Assembly (NCBI GenBank): GCA_020626475.1
Contig: JAHKZT010000003.1
Location: forward strand, 1-19,696
Origin: a bacterium
Lineage (GTDB): Bacteria; Patescibacteriota; Saccharimonadia; Saccharimonadales; Saccharimonadaceae
Reading direction: 5' to 3'
Length of the DNA stretch: 19,696 bases
Both the position numbers and the translations under genes were made by a program. The notes under the pieces are model-generated. The model had not been told where the DNA came from. It saw only the letters and a program-made list of their open reading frames with translations, and did not search any database. Shown one piece after another: positions 1-6,735 of this stretch; the first letter of the stretch is position 1; each line of letters starts with the position of its first letter.

Positions 1-586
1 TGTTACGGAGTTGAGAGACTTAATTTGTGTGAGGTGGAGTTATTTGTTTGGGAGGTGTGTATTTGTGTTGAATGTGCATACAGTTTCTGTTTCGCGTATC
101 CTAAACGCGCCCAAAACTCCTCGGTTACCGGGTTCGAACTATGTAAATGTGCTGCCAAAAATAAGCTATTTGCGCTTCAAAAGAGTAACAATCTGATACT
201 GCTGCGATTGATCTTCAGTGTATTGTGTTGTCTGCATTGTAGTGTAGTCAATCGTATTTACTTATTTTTGTTTTTTCGTGGTGTTTGTTTTTTGTTTCCA
301 CTTGTCCTAAGCATAAACAAGTTTTTTGGAATTTTCAAGACCCTTTTTTGTAGATTTTTTCACAACATAGTGGAAAAATAGACCAAAAAACAGAGGTAAA
401 ACCGAACAATTTTTTATTTCGCTTTCGGTTTTTCCACACTTGCATTTTTTAGATTTTTATTTTATTATTCCCGAACAATGCCGCCTTGACAAAAACGATG
501 TTTATTTTACAACATCAACTTCCCTGCTTCTTGACATATCATAAAAATATTATTCAATATATATTTCACCTCTATTTCCCTACCCC
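1..586. other. AT-rich intergenic region without a supported gene
   Basis: I see no convincing gene here. A 118-codon plus-strand frame (25-381) is rich in Cys, Phe and Leu and lacks a credible domain or signal; I read it as chance. The region holds a small hairpin (CGCGT 93-97 / ACGCG 105-109), a 9-bp inverted repeat (398-406 / 424-432), a 9-bp direct repeat CCGAACAAT (402-410 and 471-479), and a few DnaA-box-like words. By hand count, bases 1-300 have 72 G and 44 C, while 361-600 have 23 G and 54 C, so the skew flips inside this gap. It could be a replication landmark, an unrecognised RNA, or a decayed gene; none is proven. Confidence 0.6.
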
Positions 587-616
587 CAAAAAAATCCGGC
601 ACATTAAAGTGCCGGA
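587..616 (-). terminator. Intrinsic terminator of the two-gene membrane operon
   Basis: An 8-bp perfect stem (595-602 with 609-616, core CCGGCAC/GTGCCGG) and 6-nt loop is followed, on the minus strand, by seven T. It starts 5 nt after the stop codon at 621 and ends the 1780-621 operon. Confidence 0.9.
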
Positions 617-620
617 CATA

Positions 621-1214
621 TCATGGTAGCCTATCAAATACCATATCACTCGAATCATTATTCGGTATGAGCAATATCACTATCTCGCCTCTAGACAAAA
701 AATCCTCGATATATTCGCAGACGTCCAATCCCAACGTAAACTCAGCATCATCCGCCTTCTCGTCGTCATCCAATAATAGCTTTCGCATTCGAATCGCCTT
801 CTCGCCATAATCAACGCCATCAAATCTCGCGATACAAGGTATACAGCTATACTCGCCGATTATAGCAAACAGACAATTCAATAGCGCCCCGATAATAACC
901 GCCATACAGATAGTCGACGCAATCGCGCTATTAATGCCGGAGCCAATTGCGAAAGTTATTATGACCAGAAATACGTACGTTACAAGCGTTAAGACAACCC
1001 TAACCTGAATATTGATCGCCACGCATTGCATTGCAATTGTCTCATCGTATCTAAAAGAGCTAGCGCCGCAATTTCTCGCATGCAAAACCGATGCTCCTAT
1101 AGATAAATCATAGCCAATCTTATCCATTAGAATTACCGCTATTAAACCAGATACAAGATAGCTGACGATAACTACAGCCAAGACGCCAAGCACAAATAAT
1201 ACATTCATTACCAT
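621..1214 (-). CDS. Unknown small membrane protein, second of a tandem pair
   Basis: No family recognised. The 197-aa protein has an N-terminal membrane segment (about residues 4-29), a roughly 40-residue loop, two adjacent membrane segments (about 72-92 and 98-121), then a soluble acidic C-terminal part containing a DDDEK stretch. Cysteines are scattered, including a CIPC at 124-127. I place the start at ATG 1214, preceded by GGGGGGA at good spacing; ATG 1208, which overlaps the upstream stop as TAATG, is the alternative. The farther upstream GTG at 1229 is inside the Shine-Dalgarno run. The gene is translationally coupled to the one before it, and the two share length, topology and a GY-x2-SI...SV motif at residues 34-43, suggesting duplication. 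Confidence 0.75.
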   Translation of the reverse strand: MVMNVLFVLGVLAVVIVSYLVSGLIAVILMDKIGYDLSIGASVLHARNCGASSFRYDETIAMQCVAINIQVRVVLTLVTYVFLVIITFAIGSGINSAIASTICMAVIIGALLNCLFAIIGEYSCIPCIARFDGVDYGEKAIRMRKLLLDDDEKADDAEFTLGLDVCEYIEDFLSRGEIVILLIPNNDSSDMVFDRLP

Positions 1215-1780
1215 TCCGATTCCCCCCACTCGTAATCATCAATTGCGCCATACATCCTAAAGATGCCATAATCTGCGACTAGGTATTTCTTACCTTCTTT
1301 TAGATGTCTTTCGCCCGCATCGTGATCGTCATAGCAATACGAAAAGACTTTTTGAGAATTATCGTCTAGCCCCTCAAAATACGCAGTACTCCCTTCTTTA
1401 TCTATACTCGCCAAACGACCAATCCTAATCACGAAACAAAGCTCAATATGCGCCATCAGAAGCGCAAAACTAATTTCCGCACAGATGAAACCAACACGCA
1501 GAGGCAAGTTCGAAAGAATAATACAACCGACAATCGATAGGATAATAGTAAAGATTACTACCCATATCAAACGAGTCATAATATCTATCCCGATAATAAA
1601 CCGATTCTCTTCTGGGAAATTTCCCCTACCGTGATTATCGAGATATCGGCGCACCGAATGAATTGACCAGCGATATCCACCAAAATACATAAAACAGTAA
1701 TAAGCTACAACAGATACCACCATTCCAGCTATTAATGCTACTAGAAACCAGGCTACCATTTTTAAAAGAACTAACAGCAT
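1208..1780 (-). CDS. Unknown small membrane protein, first of a tandem pair
   Basis: No family recognised. The 190-aa protein has an N-terminal membrane segment (about 8-32), a loop with the motif GYRWSIHSV (35-43), two membrane segments (about 70-90 and 96-118), and a C-terminal soluble part rich in Asp, Glu and Tyr. The start is ATG 1780: GGAGG lies 8 nt upstream, whereas a GTG at 1789 overlaps that ribosome binding site and cannot use it. The stop TAA overlaps a candidate ATG of the next gene as TAATG. Transcription probably starts near 1824 from the promoter at 1831-1859. With three membrane spans predicted, the acidic C-terminus and the N-terminus should face opposite sides. Confidence 0.78.
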   Translation of the reverse strand: MLLVLLKMVAWFLVALIAGMVVSVVAYYCFMYFGGYRWSIHSVRRYLDNHGRGNFPEENRFIIGIDIMTRLIWVVIFTIILSIVGCIILSNLPLRVGFICAEISFALLMAHIELCFVIRIGRLASIDKEGSTAYFEGLDDNSQKVFSYCYDDHDAGERHLKEGKKYLVADYGIFRMYGAIDDYEWGESEW

Positions 1781-1830
1781 GCGCTTCACCTCCTTTTATT
1801 GCGCAACGAAACACTATTCCTATACAAAAA

Positions 1831-1859
1831 ATTATGCCACCACCTCTGTTATCCTTCAA
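1831..1859 (-). promoter_or_regulatory. Sigma70-type promoter of the tandem membrane genes
   Basis: On the minus strand TTGAAG (1854-1859) is 17 nt from CATAAT (1831-1836), with TGG directly before the -10 as an extended element. Predicted 5' leader is about 44 nt, carrying GGAGG. Confidence 0.6.
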
Positions 1860-1870
1860 GCATAAGCATT

Positions 1871-1891
1871 TTGAATAATTATTTTATTCAA
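1871..1891. repeat. AT-rich inverted repeat upstream of a promoter
   Basis: TTGAATAA (1871-1878) and TTATTCAA (1884-1891) form a perfect 8-bp inverted repeat around a 5-nt spacer. It lies 11 nt upstream of the -35 of the 1780 operon and between that promoter and the typA terminator. It could be an operator-like site or simply an AT-rich hairpin. Confidence 0.5.
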
Positions 1892-1923
1892 CCTCATTTT
1901 TGCTGTTTTCTCTGCCCCGCAAA

Positions 1924-1959
1924 GCAACAAAAAGCCCACCTCGTCACAAGGTGGGCTTT
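1924..1959 (-). terminator. Intrinsic terminator of typA
   Basis: A 10-bp perfect stem (AAAGCCCACC at 1931-1940 with GGTGGGCTTT at 1950-1959) and 9-nt loop, followed on the minus strand by TTGTTGCTTT. It begins 6 nt after the typA stop codon. Confidence 0.85.
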
Positions 1960-1965
1960 CCTATT

Positions 1966-3786
1966 TTACTGTGCGTGATTGCGCTGACGTTTGCGCATCG
2001 TCGGATTTAGCTCTTTCTTGCGAAGGCGAAGCGACTTTGGCGTAACCTCAAGCAATTCATCTTCCATCAAGAAATCCAAGCACTGCTCAAGGCTGAGCTG
2101 TGTATGTGGCGTAAGCTGAATTGCGCCATCAGATGCGTGCGTACGCATATTTGTAAGCTGCTTTTCGCGGCAAACGTTAATATCGAGTTCATCTTTCTTC
2201 GAAAGACCAACAATCATGCCCTGATAAACATCAACCTGCGGCGGAATATAAAGCACGCCACGTGCCTGTGCGGCATCGAGCGCGTAAGCGGTGCTCTGAC
2301 CTGCCTCGGATGCAACGAGCGCGCCGTTGCGTTCCTGTTGGTAGTGAGAAGTAACTGGCTGATAGCCCTTTGGCAAAGTATTCATAATTGCCGTACCCTT
2401 CGTGCCGGTAAGCAAGTTATTGCGAAGACCAATCAAAGCGGCGGTAGTAATCGTATAGACAAAGCGAGTGCTACCAGAGGTGGTCATTTCCTGAGAAACA
2501 AGCTCCGCCTTGCGTACGCCGAGCTCCTGAGAAACAGCACCGACATACTCTGGAGAAACCTCAATCGTAAGTTCCTCAACCGGCTCCATCTCGACGCCAT
2601 CTTCCATCTTGTAGACAACCTCTGGACGGCCGACCTCAAGCTCGTAGCCTTCACGGCGCATCGTTTCAATCAAAACCGACAAATGAAGCTCACCACGACC
2701 AGAAACCTTATAGCCAAGACCTTGTGGCTCTAGGCGAAGCGCAATGTTTGTCTCAAGCTCTTTCTGGAGACGATCGCCAATCTGGCGAGAAGTTGTAAAC
2801 TCACCTTCGCGACCTTTGAGCGGCGAGGTATTTGGACCAATATAGATAGAAAGGGTTGGTGCCTCTAACTCAATCGTAGGAAGCGCCTCTGGATTATCGC
2901 CAGTCGCAATTGTATCACCAATCGAAGCTGCGCCTAAACCCGCTAGCGCAACAATATCACCGGCAATCGCTTCGTTTGCCTCTTCGCGACCAAGACCACG
3001 ATAAGTATAGAGGCTATCAATCTTACCACGGACGGTTTCGCCGTTCGTCTTCATAATCGTAACAGCTTCGTTTTTCTTGAGCTTGCCACGGAAAATCTTA
3101 CCAATGGAATACTTACCAAGGTAGCTATCAGCTGCGAGCGCAGCAACAAGAAGCTGAGCACCCTTAGAATCGTCAGGATCTACCTGCGGCTCTGGAATTT
3201 CATTAATAATTGCATCAAAGATAACATGAAGATCGTTATCGAGTTCTGGAGTTTTACCAGCCTTACCATCGCGGGCAATTGCGTAGTAGGTTGGATACTT
3301 GAGCTGAGCCTCGTTCGTAGCGAGCTCGAGGAACAAATCGGCAATTTCATCCTCTACTTCGCCGAGACGTGCAGCCGGCTTATCGATCTTATTAATAACG
3401 ACAATAGGGGTCAAATTAAGTTCGAGCGCCTTCTGAAGCACGAACTTGGTCTGTGGCATTGGGCCTTCCTGGGCATCAACAATAAGAAGTACACCGTCTG
3501 CCATATTGAGCGTACGCTCAACCTCGCCAGAGAAATCAGCGTGACCCGGAGTATCGATGATGTTAATTTTGTAACCGTTATGATAGACTGCGGTCTGTTT
3601 TGCAGTAATCGTAATACCGCGCTCATGCTCCTGGTCGCCAGAATCCATAATGAGCGTCTGGCCCATCTCTGCCTGGTTTTCACGGAAAGTATTGCTCTGC
3701 TTGAGAAGCGCATCAACAAGCGTAGTTTTGCCGTGGTCGACGTGCGCGATAATCGCAACGTTCCTGATTTTACTTTTATCGTTCAT
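1966..3786 (-). CDS. typA: Ribosome-associated translational GTPase TypA/BipA
   Basis: TypA (BipA) is an EF-G-like GTPase that binds the 70S ribosome and supports ribosome assembly and growth at low temperature or stress. The protein is 606 aa from ATG 3786, the usual family length. The G domain shows G1 AHVDHGKTT (14-22), the switch region with GITITAKQTA, G3 DTPGHADF (78-85) and G4 NKID (132-135). EF-G-like domains and the family-specific C-terminus follow, ending in a basic stretch. An in-frame ATG at 3900 would add 38 residues with no similarity to the family; the internal start has AAAGGG just upstream, so I use 3786. A weak promoter (TTCCTA 3832-3837, 18 nt, TATAAA 3808-3813) may drive it. 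A terminator separates it from the tRNA unit upstream. Confidence 0.97.
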   Translation of the reverse strand: MNDKSKIRNVAIIAHVDHGKTTLVDALLKQSNTFRENQAEMGQTLIMDSGDQEHERGITITAKQTAVYHNGYKINIIDTPGHADFSGEVERTLNMADGVLLIVDAQEGPMPQTKFVLQKALELNLTPIVVINKIDKPAARLGEVEDEIADLFLELATNEAQLKYPTYYAIARDGKAGKTPELDNDLHVIFDAIINEIPEPQVDPDDSKGAQLLVAALAADSYLGKYSIGKIFRGKLKKNEAVTIMKTNGETVRGKIDSLYTYRGLGREEANEAIAGDIVALAGLGAASIGDTIATGDNPEALPTIELEAPTLSIYIGPNTSPLKGREGEFTTSRQIGDRLQKELETNIALRLEPQGLGYKVSGRGELHLSVLIETMRREGYELEVGRPEVVYKMEDGVEMEPVEELTIEVSPEYVGAVSQELGVRKAELVSQEMTTSGSTRFVYTITTAALIGLRNNLLTGTKGTAIMNTLPKGYQPVTSHYQQERNGALVASEAGQSTAYALDAAQARGVLYIPPQVDVYQGMIVGLSKKDELDINVCREKQLTNMRTHASDGAIQLTPHTQLSLEQCLDFLMEDELLEVTPKSLRLRKKELNPTMRKRQRNHAQ

Positions 3787-3900
3787 ATATGCCCTTTTGC
3801 CGTTAATTTTATAGCTATAATTCGTGGTTTTTAGGAAGTCAGAATCGTCAGTATTGGTGTTTTCTTCATGAGAGCGCGCCTTAATGGGCGAGCGAATCAT

Positions 3901-3921
3901 GAAAAAACGCCAAGGCTGGCG
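3901..3921 (-). terminator. Intrinsic terminator of the tRNA-Lys/Val unit
   Basis: CGCCA (3908-3912) pairs with TGGCG (3917-3921) around a 4-nt loop, followed on the minus strand by six T. The stem starts 17 nt past the 3' CCA of tRNA-Val and separates tRNA transcription from typA. Confidence 0.75.
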
Positions 3922-3937
3922 ATTGTGGCTCCTAAAA

Positions 3938-4014
3938 TGGTGGGCGGTATAGGATTCGAACCTATGACCTCTTCTACGTCAAAGAAACGCTCTAGCCAAC
4001 TGAGCTAACCGCCC
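3938..4014 (-). tRNA. tRNA-Val (anticodon GAC)
   Basis: A full cloverleaf folds on the minus strand: 7-bp acceptor GGGCGGT/ACCGCCC, D arm GCTC/GAGC, anticodon stem TTTCT/AGAAG with loop TTGACGT (anticodon GAC), and T arm ATAGG-TTCGAAT-CCTAT. Discriminator A is followed by an encoded CCA (3938-3940). It lies 5 nt downstream of tRNA-Lys and is probably processed from the same transcript. Confidence 0.97.
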
Positions 4015-4019
4015 GTATT

Positions 4020-4096
4020 TGGTGAGTCCGGTGAGACTTGAACTCACGACACCCTGCTTAAAAGGCAGGTGCTCTAACCAGCTGAGCTACGGACCC
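4020..4096 (-). tRNA. tRNA-Lys (anticodon TTT)
   Basis: Cloverleaf on the minus strand with acceptor GGGTCCG/CGGACTC (one G-U pair), D arm GCTC/GAGC, anticodon stem CCTGC/GCAGG with loop CTTTTAA (anticodon TTT), and T arm GTGAG-TTCAAGT-CTCAC. Discriminator A and CCA (4020-4022) are encoded. First gene of a two-tRNA unit. Confidence 0.97.
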
Positions 4097-4107
4097 TTAC
4101 CTGAACC

Positions 4108-4136
4108 ATTCTACATCAATTCCATAAAAAATGCAA
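4108..4136 (-). promoter_or_regulatory. Promoter of the tRNA-Lys/tRNA-Val unit
   Basis: TTGCAT (4131-4136), 17-nt spacer, TAGAAT (4108-4113) on the minus strand, with transcription expected to start about 4-5 nt before the tRNA-Lys 5' end at 4096. It is back to back with the 4155-4183 promoter. Confidence 0.6.
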
Positions 4137-4154
4137 GCGCAAGCATGGCCCTTC

Positions 4155-4183
4155 TTGACAAAAATGCTTATGTATGATACAAT
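4155..4183 (+). promoter_or_regulatory. Near-consensus promoter of the 149-aa gene
   Basis: A perfect TTGACA (4155-4160), exactly 17 nt, then TACAAT (4178-4183) with an extended TGA before the -10 (TATGATACAAT). It is the closest match to a full sigma70 consensus in the window and implies a leader of about 49 nt. Confidence 0.8.
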
Positions 4184-4238
4184 AATAGAATACACTGGCG
4201 CTTTGCGTCAAATTTGTACCTTATTAGGAGGAGCATTT

Positions 4239-4688
4239 ATGGGAAAATTCACCGAGCACGCCATGAAGGCAGACAGCATTTCAATGGCCTATGCCGAGTT
4301 CAACATCGGCATCAATGACGAAGAGTACGAGGATCCAAACAATCCTGGCACCGTAGACACGAAGACCTTGCTGCTAGATTATCTCGAACCGCGTATGCGT
4401 CGTGGTGACATGCATCTTGCCGTTTCCATTACGCCAATACACTGGTACGAGGCCGGCTACACCGGCAATTCCAACTCGGAGCGTCGCGGCATCCATGTTC
4501 TCTGTCGTCTTGGCGACTGCGAATGGCACGGTAACGGCGTCGACCACGAGAGATACTTCAAACTTTGGCGAGGAGAGATCCTCGAATTCGTCAAAGGTCT
4601 CATGACTCATCTGAGACAGAACGAAGCAAAAGTTTATTTTCGTGGAGTAAACGAGGAAATTGTAATCCTCGAGTCGACATGGTATTAA
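4239..4688 (+). CDS. Unknown 149-aa soluble protein, strong promoter
   Basis: No family recognised. ATG 4239 has AGGAGG 7 nt upstream, a textbook ribosome binding site; an upstream in-frame ATG at 4131 lies before the promoter and is excluded. The 149-aa product is acidic and has no signal peptide or membrane segment, so it should be cytoplasmic. It has two nearby cysteines (LCRLGDC) followed by HGNGVDHERY, a possible but unproven metal site, and a hydrophobic beta-like segment ending VYFRGVNEEIVILES. It is a single-gene transcript closed by its own terminator, and codons are C-ending like those of enolase. Strong promoter plus strong ribosome site suggests high expression. Its first four residues (MGKF) match those of the unknown 164-aa protein at 6065-6559, but I see no further likeness. 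Confidence 0.85.
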   Translation: MGKFTEHAMKADSISMAYAEFNIGINDEEYEDPNNPGTVDTKTLLLDYLEPRMRRGDMHLAVSITPIHWYEAGYTGNSNSERRGIHVLCRLGDCEWHGNGVDHERYFKLWRGEILEFVKGLMTHLRQNEAKVYFRGVNEEIVILESTWY

Positions 4689-4706
4689 TCCCCCTAGCAC
4701 CAACAA

Positions 4707-4740
4707 AAGCCCCGCTACGCGCGGGGCTTCTTTTTTATTT
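4707..4740. terminator. Bidirectional intrinsic terminator between convergent genes
   Basis: A 9-bp stem (AAGCCCCGC 4707-4715 with GCGGGGCTT 4721-4729) has TTTTTT after it on the plus strand and TTTTGTTG on the minus strand. It serves both the 4239-4688 gene and the 4735-5943 gene; the plus-strand T tract overlaps the stop codon of the latter. Confidence 0.9.
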
Positions 4741-5943
4741 CTTTGAGCTCTTTTTAATGTTCACTTTAATCGGAACTGCCTCTTCTCCATCATATTCCGT
4801 ATCATCGTCCTCAGACTGCTCATCGTCGTCGGTACTAAGTTTCTTTGCAATATTATCAATCTCGTCATTGTCTTCACTAAAGGCCTCAACTGCATCAATT
4901 TCATCATCTTCGCCCATTTCTTCAGAATTCACATCAGCCTCTTCTCTTGCTATCGCTTTTTCTTCTGCGTGCTCTACTCTTTCAATCTCCGCTTTGCGCA
5001 TCTTTTTCTCAGCGCGGCGAAGCTTCGCATCATTTTTCTTGCTATGTTTGCGGCGCTTCGAGACCACAACGATAAGGATAATTAAAACAATTACGCCACC
5101 CGCAATCGCCAAGCTCCACCAAGGCAGATTAACAACTGTGCGCGAAAGCAAAGACTCAACCATACGCCCCTCAGCATTTGCAAAGGTAACGCGCTGCTCG
5201 ACAGAATATACACCAAAACCAAGCTGTTCATTAGCCGTAAATTCTACCTGCTTGCCCGGAAAAACCTCTTCTTCGGTTTGCTTCTTTACTTCCCAATCCA
5301 TTCCCCCAAAGATATTCTTTACACGAATCTGATAAGTGGAAGTGAAGCCAGCGGTTCCAGTATTTTTTACCGTAACACGACCAGCCAAATTATCATCTAG
5401 GCGAATTGGATCAATATTAGCATCGACTACTTCACTGCCATATTTTAGATTATCGCCGGCAATATCAATCTTTACTAGAACAGTCTCTTTATGCGAATTT
5501 GCGTCAACTAGCTCAATATTCGCGTATTGTGTCCCAGCCGTAGCATCCGTCGGAACGAGCACACGTACGCTTACATCACGCGAAGCGCCTGCCGCAACAT
5601 TAAAATGCGTGACGCCGCCCACAAAAGCGACCCACTCGGCTAGCTTCTGATTCTCTGCCGCTACCTCTCCATAGATGCTCGATGACGCGTCGATAATTAC
5701 GTCATTAGCAGTATTATTCTTTAAAGAAATTGCTTTTGTGTAGCTACGACCGAGCTCCGTAATACGTCCAAAATCCAAAATATTACTTTCGACCGAAAAA
5801 TAATCTTCAGTCTCAGCGACAGTAGTCGTCTCGCTCGTTTCGGATGGCGCCACATCCGTCGCAAATGCATATGGAATAAATGCATTTGCTACTACTATAC
5901 CGGCCAACGCCACAGCGCCGACCTTAGTCCACACACTTTTCAT
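4735..5943 (-). CDS. Surface membrane protein with DUF916-like ectodomain and charged cytoplasmic tail
   Basis: The 402-aa protein starts with a signal peptide (basic start, hydrophobic 8-24, likely cleavage after AFA near 28). Residues about 50-160 read like a beta-sandwich of the DUF916/WxL-interacting type: ISLKNNTANDV, a conserved Trp (104), an 'AAGASRDVSVRVLVP' strand and a 'TAGTQYANIEL' strand. A second Ig-like domain follows (about 165-270). One membrane helix (276-294) leads to a basic stop-transfer, a Lys/Glu coiled-coil-like part (303-337) and a very acidic tail ending in KKSSKK. So the ectodomain is outside and about 105 residues inside. Start is ATG 5943, close to GAGGT at 5947-5951; a GTG at 5946 is also possible. 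Function unknown; adhesion or envelope binding is inferred from the fold. Confidence 0.8.
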   Translation of the reverse strand: MKSVWTKVGAVALAGIVVANAFIPYAFATDVAPSETSETTTVAETEDYFSVESNILDFGRITELGRSYTKAISLKNNTANDVIIDASSSIYGEVAAENQKLAEWVAFVGGVTHFNVAAGASRDVSVRVLVPTDATAGTQYANIELVDANSHKETVLVKIDIAGDNLKYGSEVVDANIDPIRLDDNLAGRVTVKNTGTAGFTSTYQIRVKNIFGGMDWEVKKQTEEEVFPGKQVEFTANEQLGFGVYSVEQRVTFANAEGRMVESLLSRTVVNLPWWSLAIAGGVIVLIILIVVVSKRRKHSKKNDAKLRRAEKKMRKAEIERVEHAEEKAIAREEADVNSEEMGEDDEIDAVEAFSEDNDEIDNIAKKLSTDDDEQSEDDDTEYDGEEAVPIKVNIKKSSKK

Positions 5944-5969
5944 CACACCTCACACTTATGTTTAATAAA

Positions 5970-5980
5970 ATTATAACATA
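5970..5980 (-). promoter_or_regulatory. Extended -10 promoter of the DUF916-like gene
   Basis: On the minus strand TATGTTATAAT, a perfect -10 with an extended TGT. A TTGACG lies upstream but with only 14 nt spacing, so the extended -10 probably carries recognition. Leader about 20 nt. Confidence 0.65.
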
Positions 5981-5999
5981 CCATAAGCGCGTCAAGCAT

Positions 6000-6031
6000 A
6001 AAAAATAGGCCGAGAAACTAAGCTCTCGGCC
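6000..6031 (-). terminator. Intrinsic terminator of the 164-aa gene
   Basis: Stem GGCCGAGA (6008-6015) with TCTCGGCC (6024-6031), 8-nt loop, then TATTTTT on the minus strand. It lies 33 nt past the stop codon at 6065. Confidence 0.85.
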
Positions 6032-6064
6032 CGAAATGAATTGGGGGTTTGGGAAGAATTTTGC

Positions 6065-6559
6065 CTACTTCATCTCGAGGCAAGCAAAGACTCTATTAAC
6101 TTCGTCTTCGCTCCACTCAATTTTTTTGCCCGGCGCATAGTTGATTCTCAACGTACATAAACGCTCCGGGTCGACATCTTCTCCGATCCTCAAATGAAAG
6201 CTCTTCACGCAAAGACCGGAATAATCGCCATTCTCATTAGGATCACAAAGCATAGCATTAAAAATCGCCGGAAACATATAGACCTTCCCCTCATGTTCCA
6301 CCTTGCGTACGAATATATAAGGCGAACCTGCTTCGATATCCTCTACGCCAACAATCATTACGTCATCCAGTTGGTCATTCAAATCTTCGACTGCCGCCGA
6401 ATAATCCTCGGAATTCGTTTTTATGGCTAAAGTACCATAGTTCCTATTCCGATTTGCTGCCATCGAAAGAATAAAATCATCACCTTCGCCTCGACGAACA
6501 AGATTTTTTAAAGGCAGCGGTTTTAATACCCCACCGTACTCAGAATTAAACTTACCCAT
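6065..6559 (-). CDS. Unknown 164-aa soluble protein
   Basis: No family recognised. Start is ATG 6559, with GGGAGG about 9 nt upstream; the ATG at 6580 lies before that ribosome site and is rejected. The protein has no signal peptide or membrane segment. It looks alpha/beta: a central acidic stretch SEDYSAAVEDLNDQLDDV (about 50-67), then beta-rich segments (MIVGVEDI, PYIFVRKV, VYMFPAIF) and a C-terminal helix around EWSEDEVNRVFACLEMK. The gene is monocistronic, with its own terminator, and divergent from the HD-domain gene. Apart from beginning MGKF like the 149-aa protein at 4239 I see no relation to other genes here. Confidence 0.8.
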   Translation of the reverse strand: MGKFNSEYGGVLKPLPLKNLVRRGEGDDFILSMAANRNRNYGTLAIKTNSEDYSAAVEDLNDQLDDVMIVGVEDIEAGSPYIFVRKVEHEGKVYMFPAIFNAMLCDPNENGDYSGLCVKSFHLRIGEDVDPERLCTLRINYAPGKKIEWSEDEVNRVFACLEMK

Positions 6560-6628
6560 TAGGACGTACCTCCCATCCATCTAATAAAGAACTAAAACCC
6601 ACTCCCCCAAATGATTTTTCATACAAGA

Positions 6629-6634
6629 TATAAT
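6629..6634 (+). promoter_or_regulatory. Possible -10 between divergent genes (weak)
   Basis: The 176-nt gap between divergent starts (6559 and 6736) holds a perfect TATAAT on the plus strand (and an overlapping TATTAT on the minus strand, 6630-6635), but neither has a good -35 or extended element. A TAAGAT at 6693-6698 is an alternative -10 for the plus-strand gene. Confidence 0.25.
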
Positions 6635-6735
6635 ATCACTTTTTCCTGGCTTATGTTTGCATTTCAAAAAATTTCTGCCAAAATTAATCGCATAAGATTT
6701 AATCTTTGTACATTTTGAAAGGAGTAGATTTAAAA

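Noticed and set aside
124..150. T-arm-like GGGTTCGAACT
   Set aside because: Flanking bases cannot form a T stem, and no acceptor or anticodon arm is present; not a tRNA.
25..381. Open frame of 118 codons on the plus strand at the left edge
   Set aside because: Composition is rich in Cys, Phe and Leu, with no family likeness or convincing ribosome site; it is in the gap with reversed skew. Treated as chance.
290..440. Replication origin
   Set aside because: DnaA-like words are imperfect, no dnaA/dnaN/rpmH neighbours are seen, and the skew and gene directions fit a terminus better than an origin.
3226..3834. 202-codon plus-strand open frame
   Set aside because: Antisense to typA over its entire length; shadow frame.
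3787..3900. 38-residue N-terminal extension of TypA from ATG 3900
   Set aside because: No similarity to TypA, and the start at 3786 has a ribosome site and gives the usual length.
4565..5332. 255-codon plus-strand open frame
   Set aside because: Serine-rich shadow overlapping the 4239 gene and antisense to the DUF916-like gene; starts inside another gene and has no ribosome site.
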